The notes under the pieces were generated by a model that was not told where the DNA came from, ran no database searches, and saw only the letters and a list, made by a program, of their open reading frames with translations. A program made the position numbers and the translations under genes. Of a DNA stretch of 64,000 bases, positions 53,875-62,150 are shown one piece after another (positions within the stretch are counted from its first letter, which is position 1; every line of letters begins with the position of its first letter). The stretch covers positions 62,001 to 126,000 of the forward strand of contig JADKAN010000002.1 in assembly GCA_016719225.1 (NCBI GenBank), given 5' to 3'. Origin of the DNA: Flavobacteriales bacterium (lineage in GTDB: Bacteria > Bacteroidota > Bacteroidia > Flavobacteriales_F > PHOS-HE28).

Positions 53875-56820
53875 TTATCTGAGAAGGGTGACGTGGCCGA
53901 AGGCATCCAATTTGTCCGCGGTGAACAATGGCCGGTATTCCAAACGCCATACGTAAACACCGGTGTTGGCTTTCCCGCCGCCTTTACCACTGCCATCCCA
54001 TCCCTTTACCGGATCGGTGGTCTCGAATATCATCTGGCCCCAGCGATCGAAGATGCGCAGGTGGTAATCCTCCGGAGCCATGTCCGTCGTAATGGGGCGG
54101 AATACATCGTTCACGCCATTCCCGTCCGGGGTGAACGCTGTGGGAACCCAGAGGTTGTCCACGAACACGTGGATCGTATCACAAAGTGTATCGGCGCATC
54201 CATAACGGTCACGTACGGATAGGCAAACGGTATAGTCACCCGCGATCTTGTCCGGGAAAGCATACCCCACTTGTTGTCCTGCCTCTTGGCTGAAATCCGG
54301 CATGGTCCAGAAGAATTCCACGGCATGTGGGTCAGTGCCGCTGAACACCACGTTGTTGTTGCCTGCCGTGGGAGGATCCGGCGTATATACATAGGTGGCA
54401 ACGGGCGGTGGGTCCACGAGCACTTTCCCGGGTGCGATCAACTGGTCGGTGCAGCCTTCTGGCGTGGTCACTTTAAGCTTCACGTGGTACCAGCCCGGGG
54501 TGGTATAAAGATGGGTGAACGAAGTGCAGGTATCCACGGTGCCCGTGCCGTCACCCGGGTCCCACACGCAGGTATTGCCTACGTAGATCGGGTCGGTCGT
54601 GTTCGTGAACGTCACTTCCAACGGCGCACACCCACTGTCGGGGTTGGCCGTGAAGGTGATCACTGGCAAAGGGTCGATATGGACGTTAACGATAGCGGTA
54701 TCCGAAAGATGGGCACAGGTGCCGGGTCCGATGGCCACATAGCGGTAGTTACCGGAGATCTCTTTGCTCGGGTCCAATATGCCGTTCGCTACTGCGCTGT
54801 CAAGCGGCGAGAGCCAATGTCCACCAACGTCGGGCGTACCTCCCAGCAAGGGGAAGAGCGGGGTGTCACCACCGTTGGCACAGATCACCAATGAACTGTC
54901 CAGTCCGGCAGTGGGAAGCACGTCCAAATTCACCGTAAGGACGGCGGAAAGTGTGGGGCAGGGCAGTACCGCGGGCACGGTGTAGGTATACACGCCGATC
55001 GTACCCGTAGCGGGGTCGAACACGTCAGGAACAATGGCACCGTTCACATCGGCCCATGTCCCGGTAGCTTGGGGCGTGCCGGCAAGCATGGACTGCAAAC
55101 TGATCGGTGCGGCGTCACGGCACAGTACGATGGAACTATCCTGTCCTGCATTCACTGCTTGTGGGATCGCGATCTGTATAAAGGCCGTGTCATTGACGCA
55201 TGGTGCATTGCCCGCAATGATGTACTTGTAGGTCCCCGGGAACATGGATCCCGGGTTCAACGTGCCGTTGAAAGCGACACCGGTGGGCGATTGCCAGGAT
55301 CCGCCATTCTGCGGTGTTCCCGGGATGTACTGGAACAAGATGTCCGGAAAATCCCATGAGCAGTATGCCAAGGACGTATCCATACCGGCATCGGCATGGG
55401 GCACTGTGGATATGGTGAGGATGGCCTGCGCCGCGCAGCCACCTCCATTGTCCACGGAATAACGGTAAGGTGTGTCCGCCGATGTGCCGGGCGTGAAGAT
55501 GTTGCTTACCGTATCGTTGGTGAGTGTATCCGTCCAAGTGCCGCCGGGGATGGGATTACCACCCAATAGAGTGAGCATGTCCACAGGGGCATCGGTATCA
55601 CAATAAACGGCAGCCGAGTTACCCAGATCGGGACTGGCGATCACCTGTACCACCACACTGGTGGTCTGTGAAAGATTGGGCGTTCCATTATCCGTTCCGG
55701 TGAAGGTGATGGTGTGGAAGCCCAAGTTACCCATGTTGGGCACCAGATTGCCAGCGATGGTACCGTTCACACCACTGGTGAGCGTGGGGTTGAACTGCGG
55801 GAAATCCGGTGCGGAGAAGGTCGGTGTGATGATCTGGTCGTTCTCGGGGGCCAAAAAATTCACTTCAATGTCCTGGGCAACACCGGTGCAAAGCACGATC
55901 GTATCACACACGAAATTGCCCTCTACGATGGGCGAGATGTTGGCAGAAGGGAACAAGGTGGAGAACACGAAATCCTTGTAATCCAGCCAAGAAACACCGG
56001 AGTTTCCATTGGGGCCTGCATAATCCGTACCCGCATGATCGAATTTCCCAATGGAAATATAGCCGATCCCATCACCGAGATTAGCCCCTACAACGGCAGG
56101 TATTCCACCGAATCCATTGACCCCACCCGAGGCGCTGCCGGTGGTCCACTGCATATCCAGATAGGAGAAAGCAACGTTGTTACCCACACCTATGTAAGCA
56201 TCGGTTGCATCTGTGATTATCAGTTGGAATGTATTGCGCTTGTCGGTCATTTGAGGAAAGTAACCGACCCCGACCCAATTGACGAACAGCGCATGGTCCG
56301 AAAGGCAGTATAAGACCTGGCCACCATTTTGACCTCCGGTATCCACATCCCCCCAGAACGGGGCGACCATCACATACGTTGAATTCGGGAATGCAGCAGC
56401 ACTGAAAGTGCCGTAGGGACCATCAAAGGTCACGTTGCCGTTATTGTTGATCCACAGGCTGTTATACGTCGTTCCATAGAGGTCGAAGGAAAAGGGCAAA
56501 CTGATCTGTGCACTGCTACCATCGTCCCAAGGCCCTTGACTGAGCGGGCAACCCGTTGGGTCTTGGTAGAGTCCGCAGAGACCTCCATTTCCGCCACCAC
56601 GTTGCCAACCGCCGTTAGCTGCTATGATACTATCCAACGCGTGCTGGTCCAAATGCACTTCCGTTGGGCGCACGTTCAGTGGCAGCTCACCATGAGCTTT
56701 CAAATTCGCGTAATCCTGCCACGGGATCTCCGTTTGCGGTACTGTTTGGCCAACCACAGCGAACACGCAAAGGGACGCGGCCAAAAGCAACAGCCCGCGT
56801 ATGTCGTTCATCGCCTTCAT
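53875..56820 (-). CDS. NIDO-domain adhesin with PKD repeats and CHU_C domain (paralogue 1)
   Basis: The 981-residue protein has an N-terminal signal (DIRGLLLLAASLCVFAVVGQ), a Gly-rich linker (GGWQRGGGNGGLCG) and a NIDO domain (FDLYGTTYNSLWINNNGNVTF..APFWGDVDTGG). A paralogous QWTTGSASGGVNGFGG block, several Cys-containing ~75-residue repeats (AGQDSSIVLCRDAAPISLQSML type) and a PKD domain (GCAPLEVTFTNTTDP) follow. It ends in a CHU_C domain (LWVPTAFTPDGNGVNDVF..FDRWGQMIF..GWDGSGKGG). It overlaps the anti-sigma-like gene by four bases (ATGA), so it is translated with it. A tandem duplication with the 703-residue neighbour is clear. Confidence 0.88.
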   Translation of the reverse strand: MKAMNDIRGLLLLAASLCVFAVVGQTVPQTEIPWQDYANLKAHGELPLNVRPTEVHLDQHALDSIIAANGGWQRGGGNGGLCGLYQDPTGCPLSQGPWDDGSSAQISLPFSFDLYGTTYNSLWINNNGNVTFDGPYGTFSAAAFPNSTYVMVAPFWGDVDTGGQNGGQVLYCLSDHALFVNWVGVGYFPQMTDKRNTFQLIITDATDAYIGVGNNVAFSYLDMQWTTGSASGGVNGFGGIPAVVGANLGDGIGYISIGKFDHAGTDYAGPNGNSGVSWLDYKDFVFSTLFPSANISPIVEGNFVCDTIVLCTGVAQDIEVNFLAPENDQIITPTFSAPDFPQFNPTLTSGVNGTIAGNLVPNMGNLGFHTITFTGTDNGTPNLSQTTSVVVQVIASPDLGNSAAVYCDTDAPVDMLTLLGGNPIPGGTWTDTLTNDTVSNIFTPGTSADTPYRYSVDNGGGCAAQAILTISTVPHADAGMDTSLAYCSWDFPDILFQYIPGTPQNGGSWQSPTGVAFNGTLNPGSMFPGTYKYIIAGNAPCVNDTAFIQIAIPQAVNAGQDSSIVLCRDAAPISLQSMLAGTPQATGTWADVNGAIVPDVFDPATGTIGVYTYTVPAVLPCPTLSAVLTVNLDVLPTAGLDSSLVICANGGDTPLFPLLGGTPDVGGHWLSPLDSAVANGILDPSKEISGNYRYVAIGPGTCAHLSDTAIVNVHIDPLPVITFTANPDSGCAPLEVTFTNTTDPIYVGNTCVWDPGDGTGTVDTCTSFTHLYTTPGWYHVKLKVTTPEGCTDQLIAPGKVLVDPPPVATYVYTPDPPTAGNNNVVFSGTDPHAVEFFWTMPDFSQEAGQQVGYAFPDKIAGDYTVCLSVRDRYGCADTLCDTIHVFVDNLWVPTAFTPDGNGVNDVFRPITTDMAPEDYHLRIFDRWGQMIFETTDPVKGWDGSGKGGGKANTGVYVWRLEYRPLFTADKLDAFGHVTLLR

Positions 56821-57821
56821 CGGAACAAGCGTATCACTTCGGTTTTGTAGTGTACCACACCACGAAGGTCGGTAGCGGACACGAGGCAGTGGTATAAACC
56901 GTCCGGTGCGCTATTCCCGTTCAGCATGCGGCCGTCCCACATACGGGAAAGGTCATTGCAACGGAACACTTCCACACCTCCAGTGGTTGTGATCATGACT
57001 TCCACGGCGTCGTATTCATCGGCCACGATGCGCAACTTATCGTTAACGCCGTCGCCGTTCACGGTGAAGGCACTCGGGATGTAGATCTGGAAAGCGGGCA
57101 AGGGTGCGGAGGGTTCAGGTTTTGCCTCCGGGGGGATATCCGCAATGGTTTCGTGCTGTACGGTCTGCTCAGATTGCGCTGGTTCCAAGGCTGGTTGCTG
57201 CTTCAGGGTCGATGTTTGTTCAGTTTCCGGTACAGGCGGTTCCTGAACGGGTACTGGCGTCGCGTGGATCTCCGATACAGGCTTTTCCACGACTTCTTCG
57301 GTCGCTGTAGCGGAAGGCTCGGTAGCCGTCATCACGGAAGGTTGTTGTACGTGTTCCGGCTTGGGAACGAGCTTCTGCTTTACGGTCAGGGGCAACACAT
57401 TCTCAACAAGAGGCTGCGCGGACAAAAACTCATCCACAGTGGAATTGGAAGGTGTCGGCATCAGAACAGGCGCGGTAACCACTTCCTGAGGTTGTTGCGG
57501 CACATCGGCTGTTTCCCGGGTATTCCAAAGGAACAACGCACCGATGGCCAAGGCAGCAACGCCACCAGCGATCCAGCGGTAGGTCGAAGGCACTCCGGTA
57601 GGGCGGATGCGCCCACTGATATTCGCCCAAGCAGAGGGGTTCACGGGCGCTTCGTGGCCTTGGAATTTCTGCTGCAACGTTTCGCGCAATTGCGTCCCGT
57701 CGGCGTGGGCGGACAGTTTTCCGCTGATCTGCGCCCAAGCATCCTGCGGCGCGGGTACCTCGTGCGCGTCGAAGCGCTGGCGGAGCAGTTCGTTCAAGCC
57801 GTCACTCATTTCCGATCCCAT
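56817..57821 (-). CDS. Transmembrane anti-sigma-like protein ending in a CHU_C domain
   Basis: The 334-residue protein has a cytoplasmic N-terminus with two copies of a short motif (LLRQRFDAHEVPAPQDAWAQ at ~12-31 and LQQKFQGHEAPVNPSAWANI at ~49-68). One membrane helix (82-100) follows, then a Pro/Glu/Gln-rich linker (105-243) and a gliding-motility-type C-terminal domain (IYIPSAFTVNGDGVNDKLRI..DLSRMWDGRMLNG). It overlaps the ECF sigma gene by up to 20 bp (8 bp from MSDGL at 57809) and the NIDO adhesin gene by four. Position and topology suggest an anti-sigma factor, but no known anti-sigma domain is recognisable. Confidence 0.72.
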   Translation of the reverse strand: MGSEMSDGLNELLRQRFDAHEVPAPQDAWAQISGKLSAHADGTQLRETLQQKFQGHEAPVNPSAWANISGRIRPTGVPSTYRWIAGGVAALAIGALFLWNTRETADVPQQPQEVVTAPVLMPTPSNSTVDEFLSAQPLVENVLPLTVKQKLVPKPEHVQQPSVMTATEPSATATEEVVEKPVSEIHATPVPVQEPPVPETEQTSTLKQQPALEPAQSEQTVQHETIADIPPEAKPEPSAPLPAFQIYIPSAFTVNGDGVNDKLRIVADEYDAVEVMITTTGGVEVFRCNDLSRMWDGRMLNGNSAPDGLYHCLVSATDLRGVVHYKTEVIRLFR

Positions 57822-58356
57822 GGATGTCAGCCGTTTCTTTCGGCAGCAGTTTACGCAGGTAGGCCCGCGCTTTCATGAATTGCGATTTGGAGGTATTCTC
57901 CGAGATGCCCAGCATCTCCGCTATATCCTTGTGCGGGTAGCCTTCAATGGCGAATAGGTTGAACACCGTGCGGTAGCCCGTTGGCAACGCTTGGATAAGG
58001 TCCATCAGTTCATTGGTGGTCAACTTGCTCACGGCCAAACCTTCGGCGGAATGCAGGTGCTCGGCTTCCGTCAGGTCCAAGCTTTGATCGTAGGGCTTGT
58101 TGCGGCGGATATTGTCCAACGCCGTGTTCACCATGGTGCGTGCGATCCAGCCGCCCAATGGGCCGTCGCCGCGAAAGCGGTCCATCTTCTGGAACACCTT
58201 TACGAAGCCGTCCTGCAGGATGTCCTGCGCCTGTTCGCGGTCGTGTGCGTATCGCATGCAGATGCTCATCATCTTCCCTGCAAAGGTTTGATAGAGGGCT
58301 TTTTGGGCTGCGGGTTCCCCCTTAAGGCAGCCCGCCACCATTTGCTCATCTGTCAT
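57802..58356 (-). CDS. ECF-type RNA polymerase sigma factor
   Basis: The 184-residue sigma-70 family protein has region 2 (CMRYAHDREQAQDILQDGFVKVFQ..GWIARTMVNTALDNIRRNK) and region 4 (LPTGYRTVFNLFAIEGYPHKDIAEMLGISENTSKSQFMKARAYLRKLL). The start MTDEQMVAGCL at 58356 is typical; an ATG at 58404 would add 16 residues. It heads a run of overlapping genes (anti-sigma-like protein, NIDO adhesin 1, then NIDO adhesin 2), which it may control. Confidence 0.94.
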   Translation of the reverse strand: MTDEQMVAGCLKGEPAAQKALYQTFAGKMMSICMRYAHDREQAQDILQDGFVKVFQKMDRFRGDGPLGGWIARTMVNTALDNIRRNKPYDQSLDLTEAEHLHSAEGLAVSKLTTNELMDLIQALPTGYRTVFNLFAIEGYPHKDIAEMLGISENTSKSQFMKARAYLRKLLPKETADIHGIGNE

Positions 58357-58720
58357 GGCCTTGCGGGGGTATGATGCGATCGGTCGCTGAATGGTTGCCT
58401 GCACCGGGCCGTGAAAATACGTGAAGGCATTGGATAGAACGCTTGAAAAGCTGCTGCTCCGGGCGTTCCTTTTAGGGGCCGGAACAATTCAATGGTAAAA
58501 ACCACCCAGCTCTATTCATGCCAGGCCAAGTGCCTAATGCTGTTGAGAGCGATGAGGCCCCTTCTCCGATCCGCTTAGGTGAACATTTCCAAGTCTTCTT
58601 CCGGCAGCGGTCGATCACCTGTATCCCCTCCTCGAACCCGCGTTCCACAAGCATTTGACGTACGTATGCCCGATCACGCTACATTTGCCGGTCCTTTCCG
58701 GAAAAATATCCACTTCCACC
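58357..58720. other. Intergenic region between the sigma gene and DUF177
   Basis: It carries the divergent upstream regions of the two genes. The only clear signal is the DUF177 promoter (58654-58687). A short in-frame extension of the sigma gene to 58404 is possible. No RNA gene or repeat was recognised, and no autoregulatory site for the sigma factor could be identified. Confidence 0.5.
58654..58687 (+). promoter_or_regulatory. Promoter of the DUF177-rpmF-plsX-fabH unit (TTTG - 22 bp - TACATTTG)
   Basis: TTTG (58654-58657) and TACATTTG (58680-58687) match the Bacteroidota -33 and -7 elements with a spacer at the long end of the range. The predicted start lies about 27 bases before the ATG at 58721 and excludes an upstream in-frame ATG at 58655. 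Confidence 0.6.
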
Positions 58721-59236
58721 ATGGAAGCGCTTGCCGAACATACCATCGCCTTCAACGGACTGAACGACGGCCGCCACGCCTTCGAATTCACGCTGGGTGA
58801 CGCCTTTTTGGAGGCCACCGGTGTGGAGGATTTCCTTGGAGGTAATGTCCATGCCCAAGTGGAATTGGACAAGAGCACCCATCTCTTGGTCACCAACATT
58901 ACGGTGGATGGCCACATCCGCATGCTTTGCGACCGTTGCAATGCGCCCATGGACCAACCTGTGCAGGGAACGCAGCGCCAGATCTTCAAGCTGAGCGAGG
59001 AAGAGGAAAGCGACGATGATGAGCTGGTCAGCATCGACCCCAACGCCCACGAGATCAATTTGACACATTACCTGTTCGAGTGCATCAGCCTGCATCTACC
59101 CATCCGGCACGTACACCCGGAAGGTCAATGCGACCCCGAGGTGGAAGATGCGTTGGAAAAGGTGCAAGTACACTACGAAGCCGACCCGGACCCTCGTTGG
59201 TCCGTGCTGCAAGACCTCAAGACCAAGGAAAACTGA
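58721..59236 (+). CDS. yceD: DUF177 (YceD) protein
   Basis: The 171-residue acidic protein has the DUF177 pattern: a CDRCNAPMDQPV metal-like motif in the middle, an acidic stretch (SEEEESDDDELVSIDPNAHEINL) and the tail HPEGQCDPE. YceD is usually encoded directly before rpmF and is linked to 23S rRNA or lipid-gene coordination; its exact role is unsettled. It is 20 bp before rpmF. Confidence 0.9.
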   Translation: MEALAEHTIAFNGLNDGRHAFEFTLGDAFLEATGVEDFLGGNVHAQVELDKSTHLLVTNITVDGHIRMLCDRCNAPMDQPVQGTQRQIFKLSEEEESDDDELVSIDPNAHEINLTHYLFECISLHLPIRHVHPEGQCDPEVEDALEKVQVHYEADPDPRWSVLQDLKTKEN

Positions 59237-59256
59237 ACTTCCATTCCCCGTAGACC

Positions 59257-59448
59257 ATGCCAAATCCAAAACGCCGGTTCTCGAAGACCCGCACCGCCAA
59301 GCGCCGCACGAACCAATCGGCCGGTACGCCAACGCTCACCACTTGCCCCACTACCGGTGAAACGCATTTGCGCCACCGTGCCATCATGGTCGGCGACGAC
59401 CTGATGTACCGCGGAAAGGTGGTACGCACCAAGGCCGAAGCTGAATAA
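59257..59448 (+). CDS. rpmF: 50S ribosomal protein L32
   Basis: The 63-residue basic protein starts MPNPKRRFSKTRTAKRRTNQ and has the L32 core CPTTGETHLRHRA..GKVV. Only one cysteine remains, so it is a non-zinc form, as common in Bacteroidota. The order yceD-rpmF-plsX-fabH is classical. Confidence 0.97.
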   Translation: MPNPKRRFSKTRTAKRRTNQSAGTPTLTTCPTTGETHLRHRAIMVGDDLMYRGKVVRTKAEAE

Positions 59449-59494
59449 CCACTTATCGCCGCACCTGGAAAACTACCCCGGTAGCCAGGCCCGC

Positions 59495-60433
59495 ATGAGG
59501 ATAGGAGTGGACATCATGGGCAGCGACCACGGAGCCGTGGTGCCTTTGCGCGCCGCCATATTGGCGGTAAAAGAACTGCCGGATAATGCGCGTCTTGTGC
59601 TGATCGGGCACGAAAAGACCATTTTGGACGGCCTGCACGCGGAAGGTGCCGACTCCACCGCATTCGACATCGTCCCCAGCATGGACGACATCGGCATGAG
59701 CGACCATGCATCCAAGGCACTGGCCTCCAAGCCCAACAGCAGCATAGCGCTGGGTTTCGGCATGCTTCAACAGGGGAAATTGGACGCTTTCGCCAGCACT
59801 GGTAACACCGGAGCCATGTTGGTGGGCAGCGTCATGGTCATGAAACCCTTGCCCGGCGTACAGCGTCCTTGCATTACCAGCATCTTGCCAAAGGCGGACG
59901 GCAGTTTCGGACTTATGGTGGACGTGGGGGCCAATGCGGACTGCAAGCCAGAGGTACTGTTCCAGTTCGGTTTGCTGGGCTCGCTTTTCGCCAAGCACGT
60001 CTACCACATCGAAAGCCCCAAAGTGGGCTTGTTGAGCATCGGGGAAGAAGAAAAAAAAGGAAATGCGCTGACCTTGGCCGCGCACGCGCTGATGAAGGGC
60101 ACGGACCGCTTCAACTTCATCGGCAATGTGGAGGGGCGTGACCTGTTCCACGACAAGGCCGACGTTGTGGTGTGTGATGGGTTCACCGGTAACGTGGTGT
60201 TAAAGGCGCTGGAGGGTTTCCACAACCTGATCAGCGAACGCGGGCTGAAAGACCCATTCTTGGACCGTTTCGACTACCAGAATTACGGAGGCACGCCGGT
60301 GCTGGGCGTCCATGGTAATGTGGTGATCGGGCATGGCATCAGCAATGCACAGACCATCAAGAACATGATCCTTTTCACCCGCGAGCTGGTGGAAAGCAAA
60401 TTGAACGCCCGCATCCGCGAAGCGTTCCAGTGA
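59495..60433 (+). CDS. plsX: Phosphate acyltransferase PlsX
   Basis: The 312-residue enzyme makes acyl-phosphate from acyl-ACP for phospholipid synthesis. RIGVDIMGSDHGAVVP, SIALGFGMLQQGKLDAFASTGNTGAML, LGVHGNVVIGHG and VCDGFTGNVVLKALEG are family motifs. It is in the same transcript as rpmF (46 bp) and fabH. Confidence 0.96.
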   Translation: MRIGVDIMGSDHGAVVPLRAAILAVKELPDNARLVLIGHEKTILDGLHAEGADSTAFDIVPSMDDIGMSDHASKALASKPNSSIALGFGMLQQGKLDAFASTGNTGAMLVGSVMVMKPLPGVQRPCITSILPKADGSFGLMVDVGANADCKPEVLFQFGLLGSLFAKHVYHIESPKVGLLSIGEEEKKGNALTLAAHALMKGTDRFNFIGNVEGRDLFHDKADVVVCDGFTGNVVLKALEGFHNLISERGLKDPFLDRFDYQNYGGTPVLGVHGNVVIGHGISNAQTIKNMILFTRELVESKLNARIREAFQ

Positions 60434-60485
60434 CCACCTTGCACCCCGTTGCTGAAAGGCTTTGACGGGAAAAACCGCGAGAACA

Positions 60486-61478
60486 ATGAAGACCACCGCC
60501 GCCATCACCGCCGTGCACGGTTACGTACCGGAATATGTGCTTAGCAATGCCGTGCTGGAGACCATGGTGGAGACCAACGACGCATGGATAACGGAGCGTA
60601 CCGGGATCAAGGAGAGGCGGATCCTCAAGGGCAAGGACCAAGGGATGAGCGTGATGGCCGTGGAGGCTGTGAACGGCCTTTGCAAAAAGCGCGGGATCGA
60701 CCCCATGGAGATCGACCTCTTGATCTGCTGCACGGTAACGGCCGACATGCAGTTCCCGGCCACGGCGAACATCATCTGCGATAAAGTGGGGGCCAAGAAC
60801 GCGTGGGGATTCGATGTGAACGCAGCCTGTTCGGGCTTCATTTACGGCCTCACCACCGGCTCGCAGTTCATCGAGACCGGTAAGCACAAGAAAGTCGTGG
60901 TAGTGGGCGGCGACAAGATGAGCAGCATCATCGACTATACCGACCGCGCTACATGCATCATCTTCGGTGACGGCTGCGGTGCGGTTTTGTTGGAGCCCAA
61001 CACGGAAGGCAACGGTATCCTGGACAGCATCCTGCGGGCCGACGGAAGCGGGGCGCAGTACCTGCACCAGAAAGCCGGCGGTTCCATGCGCCCGGCCAGC
61101 CACGGGACGGTTGACGCCAAAGAGCATTTCGTATTTCAGGAAGGAAAGGCGGTGTTCAAGTTCGCCGTGACCAACATGGCGGACGTGAGCGCGGAGATCA
61201 TGGAGCGTAACAACCTCACCAGTGACGATGTGGCATGGCTCGTTCCGCACCAAGCGAATAAACGCATCATCGATGCCACCGCGCATCGTATGGGTTTGGA
61301 TGAAGCCAAGGTGATGCTGAACATCCAGAAATACGGCAATACCACCAGTGGCACCATCCCCTTGTGCCTGTGGGAATGGGAAAGCCGCCTGAAAAAGGGC
61401 GACAACATCATTCTCGCCGCGTTCGGTGGCGGCTTCACATGGGGATCCGTTTATTTGAAATGGGCCTACGGGTCCTGA
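60486..61478 (+). CDS. fabH: 3-oxoacyl-ACP synthase III (KASIII)
   Basis: The 330-residue initiating condensing enzyme of fatty-acid synthesis has the catalytic triad C115 (VNAACSGFIYG), H255 (VPHQANKRI) and N285 (YGNTTSGTIP). WITERTGIKERR is the N-terminal signature. ATG at 60486 is preferred to an in-frame TTG at 60462. Confidence 0.97.
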   Translation: MKTTAAITAVHGYVPEYVLSNAVLETMVETNDAWITERTGIKERRILKGKDQGMSVMAVEAVNGLCKKRGIDPMEIDLLICCTVTADMQFPATANIICDKVGAKNAWGFDVNAACSGFIYGLTTGSQFIETGKHKKVVVVGGDKMSSIIDYTDRATCIIFGDGCGAVLLEPNTEGNGILDSILRADGSGAQYLHQKAGGSMRPASHGTVDAKEHFVFQEGKAVFKFAVTNMADVSAEIMERNNLTSDDVAWLVPHQANKRIIDATAHRMGLDEAKVMLNIQKYGNTTSGTIPLCLWEWESRLKKGDNIILAAFGGGFTWGSVYLKWAYGS

Positions 61479-61492
61479 ACCGCCTACTTCTT

Positions 61493-61500
61493 TATCTTGG
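61493..61500 (+). promoter_or_regulatory. Possible -7 element TATCTTGG before accB
   Basis: It differs from TAnnTTTG at one base and lies 24 bases before the accB ATG. It could give accBC a promoter of its own. This is weak evidence. Confidence 0.28.
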
Positions 61501-61524
61501 CCCTCCAAGGCCGGAACCCATCCC

Positions 61525-62007
61525 ATGGAACCCATGAACATCACCCAGATCCAAGACCTGATCAAATTCGTTGCCAAAAGCGGCGTAAGCGAGGTGGAGA
61601 TCGAGCAGAAGGACTTCAAGATCACCATTAAGACAACAAGCAAGAAAGAGGCTGCCGTACACGTGATGGCGCAGCCCCAATATGCGCCGCCCCCACCTTT
61701 GCCCGCAGCAACAGGCGCTCCTGCAGCAGCACCTGCGACGCCTGCCGCGCCCGCTGCGGAGAGCAAGTACATCACCGTCAAGTCGCCGATGATCGGCACC
61801 TTCTATCGTGCGGCCGGCCCCGGCAAACCCATTTTCGTTAACGTGGGCGACGACATCAAGCCTGGCAAGACCATCTGCATCATCGAGGCCATGAAACTCT
61901 TCAATGAGATCGAAAGCGAGGTGAGCGGCAAGATCGTAAAAGTGCTTGTGGACGATGCCAAGCCGGTGGAATACGACCAGCCATTGTTCTTGGTCGACCC
62001 CTCATAG
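61525..62007 (+). CDS. accB: Biotin carboxyl carrier protein of acetyl-CoA carboxylase
   Basis: The 160-residue protein has a conserved N-terminal helix (ITQIQDLIKFVAKSGVSEVEIEQ), an Ala/Pro-rich flexible linker (~55-79) and a biotinyl domain. The biotin lysine K124 lies in EAMKLFNEIE. It carries the carboxyl group between AccC and the carboxyltransferase. MEPMN offers two starts nine bases apart. Confidence 0.97.
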   Translation: MEPMNITQIQDLIKFVAKSGVSEVEIEQKDFKITIKTTSKKEAAVHVMAQPQYAPPPPLPAATGAPAAAPATPAAPAAESKYITVKSPMIGTFYRAAGPGKPIFVNVGDDIKPGKTICIIEAMKLFNEIESEVSGKIVKVLVDDAKPVEYDQPLFLVDPS

Positions 62008-62134
62008 TTTTTCACCACAGAGGCACAGAGAGCACCGAGGAATGCCCGAAAGGCACGCGGACGATCCTTCAACTTGAACGGCCCTGAGGTAGTATTCGCC
62101 TTCTTCTCCGTGTCCTCCGTGCCTCTGTGGTGAA
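62008..62134. repeat. 127-bp inverted-repeat element between accB and accC
   Basis: The left arm begins TTTTTCACCACAGAGGCA (62008 on). The right arm ends GTGCCTCTGTGGTGAA (62119-62134). The arms are near-perfect inverted copies over about 28 bases and enclose ~65 bases without a gene. The left arm shares 23 identical bases with 22395-22417. It begins right after the accB stop and ends 16 bases before accC, so it would fold as a hairpin in the accBC mRNA. Confidence 0.8.
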
Positions 62135-62150
62135 CCAGACCTGATCTCCC

